From the NCBI GenBank assembly GCA_023151115.1, contig JAKLJP010000001.1, positions 372,001 to 436,000 of the forward strand: a DNA stretch of 64,000 bases. The letters are read 5' to 3'. Numbering within the stretch: the first letter of the stretch is position 1; each line of letters begins with the position of its first letter. Shown here in pieces: positions 7,919 through 17,000 of the stretch. The translations under genes were made by a program, and so were the position numbers. Below the pieces are notes generated by a model. The model searched no databases and was not told the DNA's origin. It was given only the letters and a program-made list of their open reading frames with translations. This DNA comes from Anaerolineae bacterium (lineage in GTDB: Bacteria > Chloroflexota > Anaerolineae > 4572-78 > J111).

Positions 7919-9190
7919 ATGTATCAACCCAATCTAGAAACCCTTCCCCAAACTGAACTGGCAGCCCTGCAGCTTACCCGTCTGCGCAACACCCTGGCCT
8001 ACATCCATAACCACAACCCGGCCTATGTGAAACACCTGGGCGGCCTCGGCCCGGATGATGTGGCCTCGCTGTCGGATCTGCAAAAATTTCCTTTTATCAC
8101 CAAAGATCACCTGCGCGAAGGGTATCCGTACTTTTATACCTGCGCCCCTCGCTGCAAATTTATGCGGATGCACATGAGTTCCGGCACTACCGGCGTTCCA
8201 GTTATCTGCCCCCACACCGAGACCGATCTCAACCAGTGGGGCGAAATCGTGGCCCGCTGCCTGACCGTCGCCGGCCTGACCTCTGAGGATGTGCTGCAAA
8301 TCACCCCATCTTTTGGTCTATTTAACGGCGGCTTTGGCTTTCATTATGGCGCATCGGCCCTCAAAGCTATGATTATTCCCATTGGCGCGGGCCGCAGCAG
8401 CCTGCAGTTGCAGTTGATGAAGGAGCTGGGCGCGACCGCCTTGGCCGCCATCGCCTCTTACCCGCTGCGCTTGATGGAGGTCGCTCACCAGGAGGGCTTT
8501 GATTTCCGCCAAGAAACCTGCCTGCGGGTCGGTATTTTTGGAGCAGAGGTCTGGAGTGAGGGCCTGCGCGGGCGAATCGAGGCCGAGATGGGTATTACCG
8601 CCTTTGACATCATCGGCATGACCGAAACGGCTGGGGTCGGCATGGGCATTGACTGCCCGGCCCGTGACGGCATCCACGTCTGGGAAGATCACTATCTGGT
8701 TGAAATTGTTGACCCGGAGACGGGTCAACCGCTGCCTGACGGTCAAAAAGGCGAGATGGTCGTCACCACTCTGACCCGCGAGGCGCTGCCCTTGATCCGC
8801 TTCCGCACCCGTGATTTGACCGCCATCCGCAGCCGCGAACTCTGCGCCTGCGGGCGCACCCACCTGCGGGTCGAGCGCATCCAGCACCGCACCGATGATA
8901 TGCTCAAGGTCAAAGGAGTCAACTTTTATCCGGCCCAAATCGAGAACATTCTCATGCGCCACCAGGATATCGCCACCGATTACCTGATCCGCCTGACCAA
9001 ACAGGCCGGCAAAGACCAGGTCTGGCTGACGGTGGAGACGGTTGAACCGGGCAGCGACAGCTTAATGACCCGGCTGCGCGAAGAGATTTTCGACCTGATT
9101 GGCCTGCACGCCGACCATATTGACCTGGTTCCGGTCGGCTCGATTGAACGCTCACCCGGCAAAGCAGTCCGGGTAAAAGATGAAAGGTAG
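7919..9190 (+). CDS. phenylacetate-CoA ligase-type AMP-forming enzyme (PaaK family)
   Basis: This 423-residue adenylate-forming ligase lacks the large N-terminal part of other acyl-CoA ligases, as PaaK proteins do. Motifs are the phosphate loop SSGTTGVPVICPHT, the A5 region FDIIGMTETAG, the A7 region RTRDLTAI, a cysteine cluster CACGRTH, and the C-terminal DDMLKVKGVNFYPAQIE that repositions for thioesterification. GGAGG lies 6 bp before the ATG. The family activates phenylacetate or related aryl acids to CoA thioesters using ATP. Because a benzoyl-CoA pathway sits 15 kb away, an aromatic substrate is plausible. No dedicated benzoate-CoA ligase is seen in the window. Confidence 0.9.
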   Translation: MYQPNLETLPQTELAALQLTRLRNTLAYIHNHNPAYVKHLGGLGPDDVASLSDLQKFPFITKDHLREGYPYFYTCAPRCKFMRMHMSSGTTGVPVICPHTETDLNQWGEIVARCLTVAGLTSEDVLQITPSFGLFNGGFGFHYGASALKAMIIPIGAGRSSLQLQLMKELGATALAAIASYPLRLMEVAHQEGFDFRQETCLRVGIFGAEVWSEGLRGRIEAEMGITAFDIIGMTETAGVGMGIDCPARDGIHVWEDHYLVEIVDPETGQPLPDGQKGEMVVTTLTREALPLIRFRTRDLTAIRSRELCACGRTHLRVERIQHRTDDMLKVKGVNFYPAQIENILMRHQDIATDYLIRLTKQAGKDQVWLTVETVEPGSDSLMTRLREEIFDLIGLHADHIDLVPVGSIERSPGKAVRVKDER

Positions 9191-9195
9191 GAGAT

Positions 9196-11247
9196 ATGCG
9201 TATTGGAATTGACGTGGGCGGTACCTTTACCGACGTAGTGCTTATTGACGACCAATCCGGTCAAATCCACTACACCAAAACTCTAACCACCCCGACCAAC
9301 CGAGCCATCGGCGTAATGAATGGCCTGGCCCAGATTTTGGAGCTGGCCGCTGCCGACGCCGGCCAGATTGACTACATTGTGCATGGCACCACCACCGGCA
9401 CCAACGCCCTGATCGAGCGCAAGGGGGCGCGCACCGGCCTGATTACCACCGCCGGCTTCCGGGACGTGCTTGAAATTGCCCGCATCGAGCGTCCCGACGC
9501 CGGCCTGTACGACATCTTTGTAGACCTACCGGCCCCACTCGTCCCGCGCTACCTGCGCGCCGAAGTCGGCGAACGGGTGGCCGCCGATGGGCAGGTGGTC
9601 CACCCGCTGGATGAAGAAAGCGCCCGCTGCGCCATCGCCGCCCTCAAAGCGCAGCAAGTCGAGGCGATTGCCGTCAGCCTCATCTTTAGCTTTCGCAACC
9701 CTCAACACGAGCGCCGGGTGCGCGAGCTGTGCGGCCAGCTTTTCCCGGAGGCGGTCGTCTCGCTCTCCTCGGAAATCGCCCCGGAGTTCCGTGAGTATGA
9801 GCGCACCTCGACGGTGGTCATCAACGCCTACTTACAGCCGGTCATCACCCGCTACCTCGATAACCTGACCAAAGCGGTGGCGCAGCGCTACGGCCAGCTT
9901 GATCTGCGCATCATGCAGGCCAATGGCGGCTCGATGAGCGTGGCCGATGCCAAAGGGCGGGCGGTCAATATGGTCAACTCCGGGCCGGCGGGCGGGGCGC
10001 TGGCGGCGGCCTTTGTGGGCCAGCTGAGCGGCGACGAGCAGATTGTGGGCGTGGATATGGGGGGGACCAGCTTTGACATCGGCTTGATTATTGGCGGCCA
10101 GCCTCACACTTCGTCGGAAGGGCAGTTTGAGGGCTACCCGGTCAAAATCCCTATGATTGACGTGCACGCCATCGGCGCAGGCGGGGGCAGCCTGGCCTGG
10201 ATTGACCGGGGAGGCGCGCTCAACGTGGGGCCGGAAAGCGCCGGGGCCGATCCTGGCCCAGCCTGCTACGGCCAGGGCGACCGGCCCACCGTGACCGACG
10301 CCAATTTGGTGCTGGGCCGCCTCAACCCGGCCTATTTCCTGGGCGGGACAATGAAGCTGGACGCGCAGCGGGCCAGGCGGGCCATCCAGGAACACGTGGC
10401 CGGGCCCCTGGGCCTGCCGGTCGAAGAGGCCGCGGCCGGGATTATTCGCGTGGTCAACGCCAATATGGTCCGTGGCATCAGCACCAATACCATCGAAAAA
10501 GGGCTGGACGCGCGCGACTTCTCCCTGCTGCCGTACGGTGGGGCCGGGCCGTTGCATGCCGTAGACCTGGCCCGCGAGCTGGGTATGAAGCGGGTCATTG
10601 TGCCGCCCTATCCGGGGGTTTTTTCCGCGCTGGGGCTGCTGGTGGCCCACACCCGTTACGATTACGTGGCGACGGTAGCTGCCAACGAAAAGACGGTTGT
10701 CCCCGCCGATCTGGAAAGCCGTTTTGCAGCCATGGAAACCCAGGGCCAGGCCCAACTGTTGGCCCAACACCTCCCCGCCGACAATATCCGGCTGCTGCGC
10801 TCGGCCGATTTGCGCTACGAGGGCCAATCCTACGAACTCAACACCCCGGTTCCTCCCGGCCCGCTGACCGCCGAGCAGGTGCGCCGGGTGATTGACGCCT
10901 TCCACAAATTACATTACCAGCTTTACGCCTACGGCTCGGTGGATGAGCAGGTTGAGTTTATCAACCTGCGGGTCACGGCCATCGGCCTGTCGCCGGAGGT
11001 AAGGCTGGGCGCGAGGCAGCAAGACCTGACAGGTCTCGCCAAAGAAACAACCAAAAACCGGCGGCCGGTCTACTTTTTTGAGCACGGCTTTGTGGAAAGC
11101 CTAATCCTCGACCGGGCGCAACTGCCGCCCGGCGCAACCTTCACCGGCCCCTGTCTGGTGGAAGAAATTGCCTCGACCACCGTCGTCCCGCCGGAAGCGC
11201 GGGGCCGGGTGGACGAGGTTGGTAGTTTGATGATTGAGTGGAGATGA
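9196..11247 (+). CDS. hyuA: hydantoinase/oxoprolinase family protein, subunit A
   Basis: 683-residue ATP-dependent subunit with an actin-like fold. It begins MRIGIDVGGTFTDVVLID, the phosphate-binding loop of the family, and contains HGTTTGTNALIERKGARTGL, VDMGGTSFDIGLI and the strongly conserved GAGGGSLAWIDRGG plus GPESAGADPGPACYG. ATP phosphorylates the substrate (a cyclic amide, or a ketone in acetone/acetophenone carboxylases). The partner subunit lies 90 bp downstream. Members hydrolyse 5-oxoproline or N-methylhydantoin, or carboxylate ketones, and sequence reading alone cannot separate these. No third gamma subunit, as in acetone carboxylase, is seen next to it. Confidence 0.9.
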   Translation: MRIGIDVGGTFTDVVLIDDQSGQIHYTKTLTTPTNRAIGVMNGLAQILELAAADAGQIDYIVHGTTTGTNALIERKGARTGLITTAGFRDVLEIARIERPDAGLYDIFVDLPAPLVPRYLRAEVGERVAADGQVVHPLDEESARCAIAALKAQQVEAIAVSLIFSFRNPQHERRVRELCGQLFPEAVVSLSSEIAPEFREYERTSTVVINAYLQPVITRYLDNLTKAVAQRYGQLDLRIMQANGGSMSVADAKGRAVNMVNSGPAGGALAAAFVGQLSGDEQIVGVDMGGTSFDIGLIIGGQPHTSSEGQFEGYPVKIPMIDVHAIGAGGGSLAWIDRGGALNVGPESAGADPGPACYGQGDRPTVTDANLVLGRLNPAYFLGGTMKLDAQRARRAIQEHVAGPLGLPVEEAAAGIIRVVNANMVRGISTNTIEKGLDARDFSLLPYGGAGPLHAVDLARELGMKRVIVPPYPGVFSALGLLVAHTRYDYVATVAANEKTVVPADLESRFAAMETQGQAQLLAQHLPADNIRLLRSADLRYEGQSYELNTPVPPGPLTAEQVRRVIDAFHKLHYQLYAYGSVDEQVEFINLRVTAIGLSPEVRLGARQQDLTGLAKETTKNRRPVYFFEHGFVESLILDRAQLPPGATFTGPCLVEEIASTTVVPPEARGRVDEVGSLMIEWR

Positions 11248-11337
11248 TAGGGAAAGTGAGGCGGGAGGCAATGATGCGCCTTTCGCCTCCTCGCCTCCCA
11301 CCTCATCGCCTCTTTAGTTTTACGGGAGAATTTTACC

Positions 11338-13080
11338 ATGCCCTACCAAGCCGATTCCATCACCATGCAAGTCATCCGTTACGCCATGGAGCAGGTGGCC
11401 GACGAGATGGGCCGCACCCTGGTGCGCACGGCCCGTTCGACCGTGATCAAAGAGATTGTGGATATTAGCTGCGCCGTGTTCGATCGGCGCGGCAACACTA
11501 TCGCCCAGGCGCACCACGCCCCCATGCTGCTGACCGGCTTTGAAATCCCCATGCGCTCGCTGCGGGCGCACTTTAGCGATGAGCAGTTGGATGACGGCGA
11601 TGTCATTGTGTTCAACGACCCTTACATCGGCGGGCAGCACGTGATGGATTTGATTACCATTGCCCCGGTCAAGGTTGAGGGCGAGATTGTCGGCTTTGTC
11701 GGCAGCATTGCCCACCACAGCGATATGGGCGGCGCGGCGCCCGGCGGCGTGGCCGGTGGCTTTAACGAGATTTACCTGGAAGGCATCCGCCTGCCGATGG
11801 TCAAGCTCTACAAAAAGGGCCAGGAGGACCCTGAACTCTTTGGCATCCTGGCCAACAACATCCGCGTGCCCGATAAAACCCTGGGCGACATCCGCGCCCA
11901 GGCTTCCGCCGATTTTGTTGGGGTGCGCCGCTTCAAAGAGATTTACACCCGCTATGGCGGCGAGGTGCTGCAAAAGTCCATGGACATGCTGCTCGACTAC
12001 TCCGAGAAGCGCATCCGCGAGGGATTAAAGGAACTGCCCGATGGCGACTACCGCGGTGTTGACTACGTGGACGACGATGGCCGCAGCGACGAGCCGATCA
12101 AGCTGCAAGTCAACATCCACAAGCGGGGCGATGCAGTCAAGATTGACTTTGAGGGCACGGCCAGACAGGTGCAGGGCAACATCAACTGTCCCCTGGCGAC
12201 CGTTCACGCCGCCGTTTATTATGCCCTCATCGCCGTCGTTGACCCGCACGTGCCGCCCAACTCCGGCTGCTACCGTCCTTTCACCATCGAGGCCGAGGCA
12301 GGTTTGATTGTCAACCCCAAAATGCCGGGGGCGGTGGGGGCGCGGACCAACACCACCCAGAAAATCACCGAAGCTATGCTCCTGGCCCTGTCGGAAGCCG
12401 CGCCGGAGCGGGTCATGGCCGGCAGCCATGGCAACATCACCAACTGTGGCTTCAGCGGCTTTTACCCCCACAACGGCAAACGCTTTGTTTACATTGACAT
12501 TCAAGGCGGCGGCGCGGGCGCCCGGCCCGGCAAAGATGGGCGCGACGGGCAGGACTCCCACCTGGCCCGCTTCCGCAACACCCCGATCGAGGCCGTCGAG
12601 ATGGAGTACCCGGTTCGCATCGAGCGGTACGAATTGATCCCCGACTCCGGCGGCGCGGGTCGCTACCGGGGCGCGCTGACCGTGCGCCGTGACATCCGCA
12701 TCTTGATTGACAACGTCTCCTTTGCCCGCTACGGCGACCGGCAAAAGTTTGCTCCCTTTGGCCTGTTTGGGGGCAAACCCGGCAGCAAGGGCCAATTCGT
12801 CCTCAACCCCGGCACAACCGAGGAACTCCCGCTCAAATCCAAAGGGCTGGATTACCTCAAGGCCGGCGATGTGGTCAGCCTGCGCCTGCCCGGCGCGGGC
12901 GGTTACGGCGACCCCCTGGAGCGCGACCCGTCGGCTCTGCTGGCCGATGTGCGGGATGGCAAGGTCAGTATCGAGAGCGCCCGCGAGGATTATGGCGTTA
13001 TCATTGACCCGGCAACGCTGGCGGTGGATGAGGCAGCGACGCGGGAGTGGCGAAAGAAGCGAAAAGGTAGCAGGATGTAA
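11338..13080 (+). CDS. hyuB: hydantoinase/oxoprolinase family protein, subunit B
   Basis: 580-residue partner of HyuA. Family motifs are VVFNDPYIGGQHVMD, FVGSIAHHSDMGG (metal-binding histidines), GFNEIYLEGIRLP, and the C-terminal RIERYELIPDSGGAGRYRGG-like block plus LPGAGGYGDPLERDP. Length is normal and no key block is missing. GGGAGAA precedes the ATG by 7 bp. The 3' end carries AAAAGGTAGCAGGATGTAA, a GGTAGCAGG word also found at other gene ends here. With HyuA it should form the catalytic complex in the cytoplasm. Confidence 0.9.
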   Translation: MPYQADSITMQVIRYAMEQVADEMGRTLVRTARSTVIKEIVDISCAVFDRRGNTIAQAHHAPMLLTGFEIPMRSLRAHFSDEQLDDGDVIVFNDPYIGGQHVMDLITIAPVKVEGEIVGFVGSIAHHSDMGGAAPGGVAGGFNEIYLEGIRLPMVKLYKKGQEDPELFGILANNIRVPDKTLGDIRAQASADFVGVRRFKEIYTRYGGEVLQKSMDMLLDYSEKRIREGLKELPDGDYRGVDYVDDDGRSDEPIKLQVNIHKRGDAVKIDFEGTARQVQGNINCPLATVHAAVYYALIAVVDPHVPPNSGCYRPFTIEAEAGLIVNPKMPGAVGARTNTTQKITEAMLLALSEAAPERVMAGSHGNITNCGFSGFYPHNGKRFVYIDIQGGGAGARPGKDGRDGQDSHLARFRNTPIEAVEMEYPVRIERYELIPDSGGAGRYRGALTVRRDIRILIDNVSFARYGDRQKFAPFGLFGGKPGSKGQFVLNPGTTEELPLKSKGLDYLKAGDVVSLRLPGAGGYGDPLERDPSALLADVRDGKVSIESAREDYGVIIDPATLAVDEAATREWRKKRKGSRM

Positions 13081-13118
13081 CACCTTTTAAACCGAGCAGT
13101 TACCAAACGGGATTTAGA

Positions 13119-13853
13119 ATGTGGCGCGAAAATGATATAAAAAAACTCCTTGTCAATTATAACCGCCGCTTACAGGCACTAAAAGAACGCCAAGCGCTAT
13201 ACGGGTTGGATACACCGATTGCAGTTTTGACGGAGATAGAGAACATAGAAGCAGAGATTATGAACCTGAAAGCCGAACTGGAGGCTATTACCACTGTTTT
13301 AACGGATAGAGAACCTATACAGCCGAGGCTAGCAACGGGGCCGTCAGGTGGAGCGGATAGCCACTTCACGGGTATGCCCCAATTTGATGTTCCAACTGCT
13401 CAACAGTGTGCCCGTGAAGGCCGACTGGAAGAGTGGGTTCATACCTACTTGAATAGGCCCGACAAGAGAGCGAATCTGGGACTCTCTGTAGGTCTTCAGA
13501 TGAAGAAACGGTGGTGGAATGGCCCTCTTGAGATTAAACTTACAGATCTTAATCGTTGCACAGGACCCGAAGATTACATGGAGTATAAAGTTGATCCCTA
13601 TGACTGGACCAGGCATACGACGGAGATGGCGAAAACTTTTACCCAGCCGCTTGACATACCTCCGCTGATTGTCCATTGTGGAACAGGCTTTTTTTTGAGC
13701 ATTCGCGATGGCAATGCTCGGCATGAGGCGATGCGATTAAAAGGTTGGCAGAGATGTTGGGTGATTATATGGTATGATACTGTGCAAGATTACCGACGCC
13801 ACACAAGGCATCTTCTTAAGGCGGGTTATCTTACTGATCAAGGTCGGGCCTAA
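13119..13853 (+). CDS. orphan protein: N-terminal helical adaptor-like segment plus ParB-like domain
   Basis: I do not recognise a named family for the whole 244-residue protein. Residues ~1-60 form a charged helical hairpin (NRRLQALKERQALYG, then TEIENIEAEIMNLKAELE) resembling the short effector-associated segments found on TIR, CHAT and STAND proteins in cyanobacteria and Chloroflexota. A loose linker follows. Residues ~95-235 end in PPLIVHCGTG, SIRDGNARHEAMRLKGWQRC and WVIIWYDT, a ParB/Srx-like pattern with the DGN-RHEA box. The gene is visibly richer in A+T than its neighbours, lacks a clear ribosome-binding site and has unrelated genes on both sides, which suggests transfer. A role in defence signalling or DNA binding is inference. 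Confidence 0.7.
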   Translation: MWRENDIKKLLVNYNRRLQALKERQALYGLDTPIAVLTEIENIEAEIMNLKAELEAITTVLTDREPIQPRLATGPSGGADSHFTGMPQFDVPTAQQCAREGRLEEWVHTYLNRPDKRANLGLSVGLQMKKRWWNGPLEIKLTDLNRCTGPEDYMEYKVDPYDWTRHTTEMAKTFTQPLDIPPLIVHCGTGFFLSIRDGNARHEAMRLKGWQRCWVIIWYDTVQDYRRHTRHLLKAGYLTDQGRA

Positions 13854-13926
13854 CTGATAATCAGATTTTCGGACGCACCACTCAATTGCCTGTTGTTACT
13901 GATACATTTCAAAAGGAGGCAATCAA

Positions 13927-15147
13927 ATGGCCATGTTACTGGTCAGCCCCAGACTGAGCACCTTACAGCAGGAGTTAGCAGCGGGAACCGCTGCCGCGCT
14001 CGACGCCTTCTGGCAAGAGGTTGGCCAACAGGGAACACCCTTGATTGAGCCGATTGCCGGCGAAGAAAAGTACTCGCTGGTGACATTCCTCTGGCGGGCT
14101 ACGGACAAAACCCAAAACGTCGCGCTGGTGAGCAACTTGAGCGGGCAGATGGGGGCCAGCGAAGCCATGACCCGTCTGCCGGCCACCGACCTCTGGTATA
14201 AAACTTACAAGTTACCCAACGACACCCGCGAGTCCTATCAATTCGCCGTAGCGGGCAATAATGTAACCGACCCGTTCAACCCACGCCAGCATATCTTTCC
14301 CGGCGATGCGGAAATCGGGTTCACCGGTTGGGTGTCATCGGTGTTTGAACTGCCGGACACCCCACCGCAGCCCTGGAGCAGCCCTCGCCCCAACGTCCCC
14401 CAGGGTCAAGTCACGCTGCACCGGGTGCGCAGCGAGCTTCTTGATAATGAATACCGGGTCTGGGTCTACACGCCGCCGGGCTATACCGTGGACGGCGCAG
14501 CCTACGGCTTTCTCCTCATGCTGGATGGCTGGTTTTACGTTGACTTAATGCGCACGCCTACCATTCTTGATAACCTCTTGGCGGACGGGTTGCTGCCGCC
14601 GCTGGTCGCCCTCATGGTCGGCCATCCGTGGGACCCAACCCGCCAGCGCGACCTGGCCTGTTATCCACCCTTTGTAGAGTTCGTGACCCAGGAGTTACTG
14701 CCCTGGGCGCGGGCGAGGTATCATCTGGCTGAGGATCCGGCCCAGACCGGCGTGGTCGGGGCAAGCCGGGGCGGGTTAGCCGCCGCCCATCTTGGCTTCA
14801 AGCACCCGGAGCTTTTTGGGCATGTGCTGGCCCAATCCGGGGCCTTCAGTTGGAAGCCGGAAGGTGAGAGCGAGTTCAACTGGCTGCCGCGCCAATACGC
14901 CGCCAGCCCGCGGCTCCCGCTGCGCTTTTACCTGGAAGCCGGCTTGTTTGAAACCGCTATCGAGACGGATTTTGGCGGCGAGCAGAATTTTTTGGCCGCC
15001 AGCCGGCGTATGCGCGACGTGCTGCGGGCCAGGGGCTATGAAGTCCATTATCGTGAGTTCAGCGGCGGCCATAATCCGATGAACTGGGACCTGGCAGACG
15101 GCCTGCTGGCGCTGCTTGGAAAAGATCCAGGCGATAAGGATAAGTGA
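13927..15147 (+). CDS. enterochelin esterase-like alpha/beta hydrolase
   Basis: Cytoplasmic esterase of 406 residues with no signal peptide. The N-terminal ~150 residues resemble the beta-sandwich found in Fes-type esterases (FLWRATDKTQNVALVS, WYKTYKLPNDTRESYQF, DPFNPRQ). The C-terminal hydrolase has a nucleophile elbow GASRGG, a strand LLMLDGWFYVD and a catalytic histidine in FSGGHNPMNW. AAGGAGG lies 8 bp before the ATG. Fes and relatives cleave ferric enterobactin, but many are general esterases. No siderophore genes are nearby, so the substrate is unknown. Confidence 0.85.
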   Translation: MAMLLVSPRLSTLQQELAAGTAAALDAFWQEVGQQGTPLIEPIAGEEKYSLVTFLWRATDKTQNVALVSNLSGQMGASEAMTRLPATDLWYKTYKLPNDTRESYQFAVAGNNVTDPFNPRQHIFPGDAEIGFTGWVSSVFELPDTPPQPWSSPRPNVPQGQVTLHRVRSELLDNEYRVWVYTPPGYTVDGAAYGFLLMLDGWFYVDLMRTPTILDNLLADGLLPPLVALMVGHPWDPTRQRDLACYPPFVEFVTQELLPWARARYHLAEDPAQTGVVGASRGGLAAAHLGFKHPELFGHVLAQSGAFSWKPEGESEFNWLPRQYAASPRLPLRFYLEAGLFETAIETDFGGEQNFLAASRRMRDVLRARGYEVHYREFSGGHNPMNWDLADGLLALLGKDPGDKDK

Positions 15148-15353
15148 GACGGAGAATATTTGGTAATTGGCGCGGGCGTTCAGCCAGGCCGTCGAGCGTT
15201 GCCTGCCCTGCCGGGTAGGCCAGGGAAACACCCGGCTACCTTAGGTGCAAGCCGGCTGAAGCGAGCTGAGGAGCCGCTTAAAAGCGGCTTCCACTTATTG
15301 TAGCTGGGGGCTTCCAGCCCTCGGCGAGCGGCGCTTTTACTCTTGGGAAACGT
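15148..15353. repeat. hairpin-rich intergenic region
   Basis: This 206-bp gap has no credible gene. It contains AGCCGCTTAAAAGCGGCT (a perfect stem of 8 bp with an AA loop, 15269-15286) and GGGCTTCCAGCCC, both made of GC-rich words such as GGCTGAAGCGAGCTGAGG. The first hairpin is followed by TCCACTTATTGT, so it could end transcription from the esterase gene, but there is no clear T-run. Confidence 0.5.
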
Positions 15354-16403
15354 ATGGAATCTTTACTCAAACAATGGGACGGCGAAACCGTTATCACTCG
15401 TTTTGATCATGTTACTGGAGCCTGGATTTTTATGACCATCCACTCCACCCGGCCGGGGCCGCCGGTGTCGGGCGGGACGCGGATGAAGGTTTACTCTGAT
15501 GCCAAGGCCGGACTGCTGGATGCGCTGAAACTCTCGGCGGCGATGACGATGAAGCTGGCCCTGGCCGGGATTGCTCACGGCGGGGGCAAGACAGTTATCG
15601 CCCTGCCGCCCGATTTTGATCCGGCCCAACGCCCCGGCCTGCTGCGGCGTTACGGCCTTCTGCTCAAGCAGTTGGGCGGCCTGTTTCTGACCGGGCCGGA
15701 TGTGGGCACATCGCCAGAGGATATGAATATTATCGCCGAAACCGGCGCTCCTTACGTGTTTAGCCGCACCCCGGAGGCCGGCGGCGCAGGCGATTCCGGA
15801 TCGGGCACGGCTGTCGGGGTGCTGGCCGGTATCCGCGTTACCTGCGAGCAGCTTTTTGGCGGCGGCAACCTGGCCGGCCGGCGCATCCTGGTGCAGGGGA
15901 CAGGCAGTGTTGGCAGCGCCCTCATTGACATGCTGCGCCAAGCCGGGGCCGAAGTGCTGTTCAGCGAGGTGGATGAACGGGCGATTCGGCGCTGGCGGGA
16001 TGAACTGGGTCTGCCCTTTATCCCGGCTAACCAAGTGTACGACACGTCCTGCGATATTTTTTCGCCCTGCGCTCTGGGTGGGATTCTCAACCCGCAGACG
16101 ATTTCCCGCCTGCAGTGCCGGGCAGTGGTCGGCTCGGCTAATAACCAGTTGGCCTGCCCCGCCGAAGCGGAGCGGCTGCAAGAAAGGGGAATCCTGTACG
16201 CGCCCGATATCGCCGTTAACATTGGCGGGTTGATGAGTATTATCGGCATGGAGGCGCAGGGTTGGTCGCGGGCGGAGGCGTTTGAGCGGGTCAGCCGGAC
16301 GGTTGACTGCACCTTGCGCCAGGTTTATGCCCTGGCCGCTGCTGAGGGCCTGGATACTCATTCTGCCGCCCTCCACCTTGCGCATCGGCGGCTCGCGAAG
16401 TAA
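15354..16403 (+). CDS. Glu/Leu/Phe/Val dehydrogenase family (leucine dehydrogenase-like)
   Basis: 349-residue NAD-dependent amino acid dehydrogenase; length fits leucine/phenylalanine dehydrogenase rather than the longer glutamate enzymes. It oxidatively deaminates branched or aromatic amino acids to 2-oxo acids. Seen are the N-terminal GPPVSGGTRMKVY, the catalytic lysine segments MTMKLALAGIAHGGGKTVIA, TGPDVGTSPEDM (catalytic Asp) and the Rossmann loop VQGTGSVGSALID. It precedes a V4R gene by 13 bp. Together with the Liv-type importer this suggests use of a branched or aromatic amino acid, though the product path is not proven. Confidence 0.88.
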   Translation: MESLLKQWDGETVITRFDHVTGAWIFMTIHSTRPGPPVSGGTRMKVYSDAKAGLLDALKLSAAMTMKLALAGIAHGGGKTVIALPPDFDPAQRPGLLRRYGLLLKQLGGLFLTGPDVGTSPEDMNIIAETGAPYVFSRTPEAGGAGDSGSGTAVGVLAGIRVTCEQLFGGGNLAGRRILVQGTGSVGSALIDMLRQAGAEVLFSEVDERAIRRWRDELGLPFIPANQVYDTSCDIFSPCALGGILNPQTISRLQCRAVVGSANNQLACPAEAERLQERGILYAPDIAVNIGGLMSIIGMEAQGWSRAEAFERVSRTVDCTLRQVYALAAAEGLDTHSAALHLAHRRLAK

Positions 16404-16416
16404 GGGAGTAGGGAGT

Positions 16417-16920
16417 ATGGAAAATTCAATTCTGACCCAATTGGCTTTTGAACCGGGACGGTTGACCTTTAAAGAGGTGCGATATATCCTGATCCGGCCT
16501 GAGGTCATCGCGGCCTTGCACAAAGGTATCGCAGCGGAAGTGGGGCCGGAGAAGTGCGCCGAGATTATGATGGCGGCGGGCAGTGTGGGCGGGGCGAAAT
16601 CGTCGCAGCGATTCAAAGAGATTTTTGGTTATAACGAGCAGCAGATTGTCGAATTTATGTGCAAAATGGGTGGCGAAATCGGCTGGGGCGTCTTTCGCCT
16701 GGCCCGGTTGGACCTGGAGCAGGGGCAGATGGTGGTCGAGATTAGCGGCTCCCCCTTTGCCGCTGCCTACGGCCCGGTCCAGTCTAGCGTCTGCCACCTA
16801 ATTCGAGGGGTGCTGGCTGGGTTGGGCAGCGGCATTTTTGGCGGCCCCGTCTCCGCCGTCGAGACGGCCTGCGCAGCCAAAGGTGATGCTTGCTGCCGGT
16901 TTGAGGTGGGGAAGCAGTAG
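16417..16920 (+). CDS. V4R (4-vinyl reductase) domain protein
   Basis: 167-residue protein starting MENSILTQL; GGGAGTAGGGA lies just upstream and the longer open frame from 16282 overlaps the dehydrogenase, so this ATG is preferred. Residues ~100-165 form a V4R domain: FAAAYGPVQSSVCHLIRGVL, GLGSGIFGGPVSAVETAC, then AKGDACCRFEVG with the cysteines that may bind metal or small molecules. V4R domains are sensory or accessory modules, known from bacteriochlorophyll synthesis, from aromatic-responsive regulators and from archaeal proteins. Here it stands alone without a DNA-binding or signalling domain, between the amino acid dehydrogenase and the acyl-CoA dehydrogenase. Confidence 0.82.
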   Translation: MENSILTQLAFEPGRLTFKEVRYILIRPEVIAALHKGIAAEVGPEKCAEIMMAAGSVGGAKSSQRFKEIFGYNEQQIVEFMCKMGGEIGWGVFRLARLDLEQGQMVVEISGSPFAAAYGPVQSSVCHLIRGVLAGLGSGIFGGPVSAVETACAAKGDACCRFEVGKQ

Positions 16921-16980
16921 TCAGTAGCCAGTAGCCAGATAAACGTCTATTGTCTGACTACTGACATCTGACTACTGATT
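16921..16980. repeat. GTAGTCAG-word repeat
   Basis: The words TCAGTAGCCAGTAGCCAG and CTGACTACTGACATCTGACT form an imperfect inverted repeat between the V4R and acyl-CoA dehydrogenase genes. The same word family occurs at 18603-18680 and 32305-32332. Confidence 0.6.
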
Positions 16981-17000
16981 ACTCTATTCAAGGAGCAATT

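Noticed and set aside
8318..8962. Long - strand open frames opposite the PaaK-type and HyuA genes (also 9832-10905, 12025-13083, 15363-16616)
   Set aside because: These are G+C-driven antisense shadows, rich in Gly/Ala/His/Arg with no motifs, opposite genes with clear family blocks.
16282..16416. Extended N-terminus of the V4R protein
   Set aside because: It overlaps the end of the dehydrogenase gene in another frame. ATG 16417 has GGGAGTAGGGA directly upstream and gives a normal protein.
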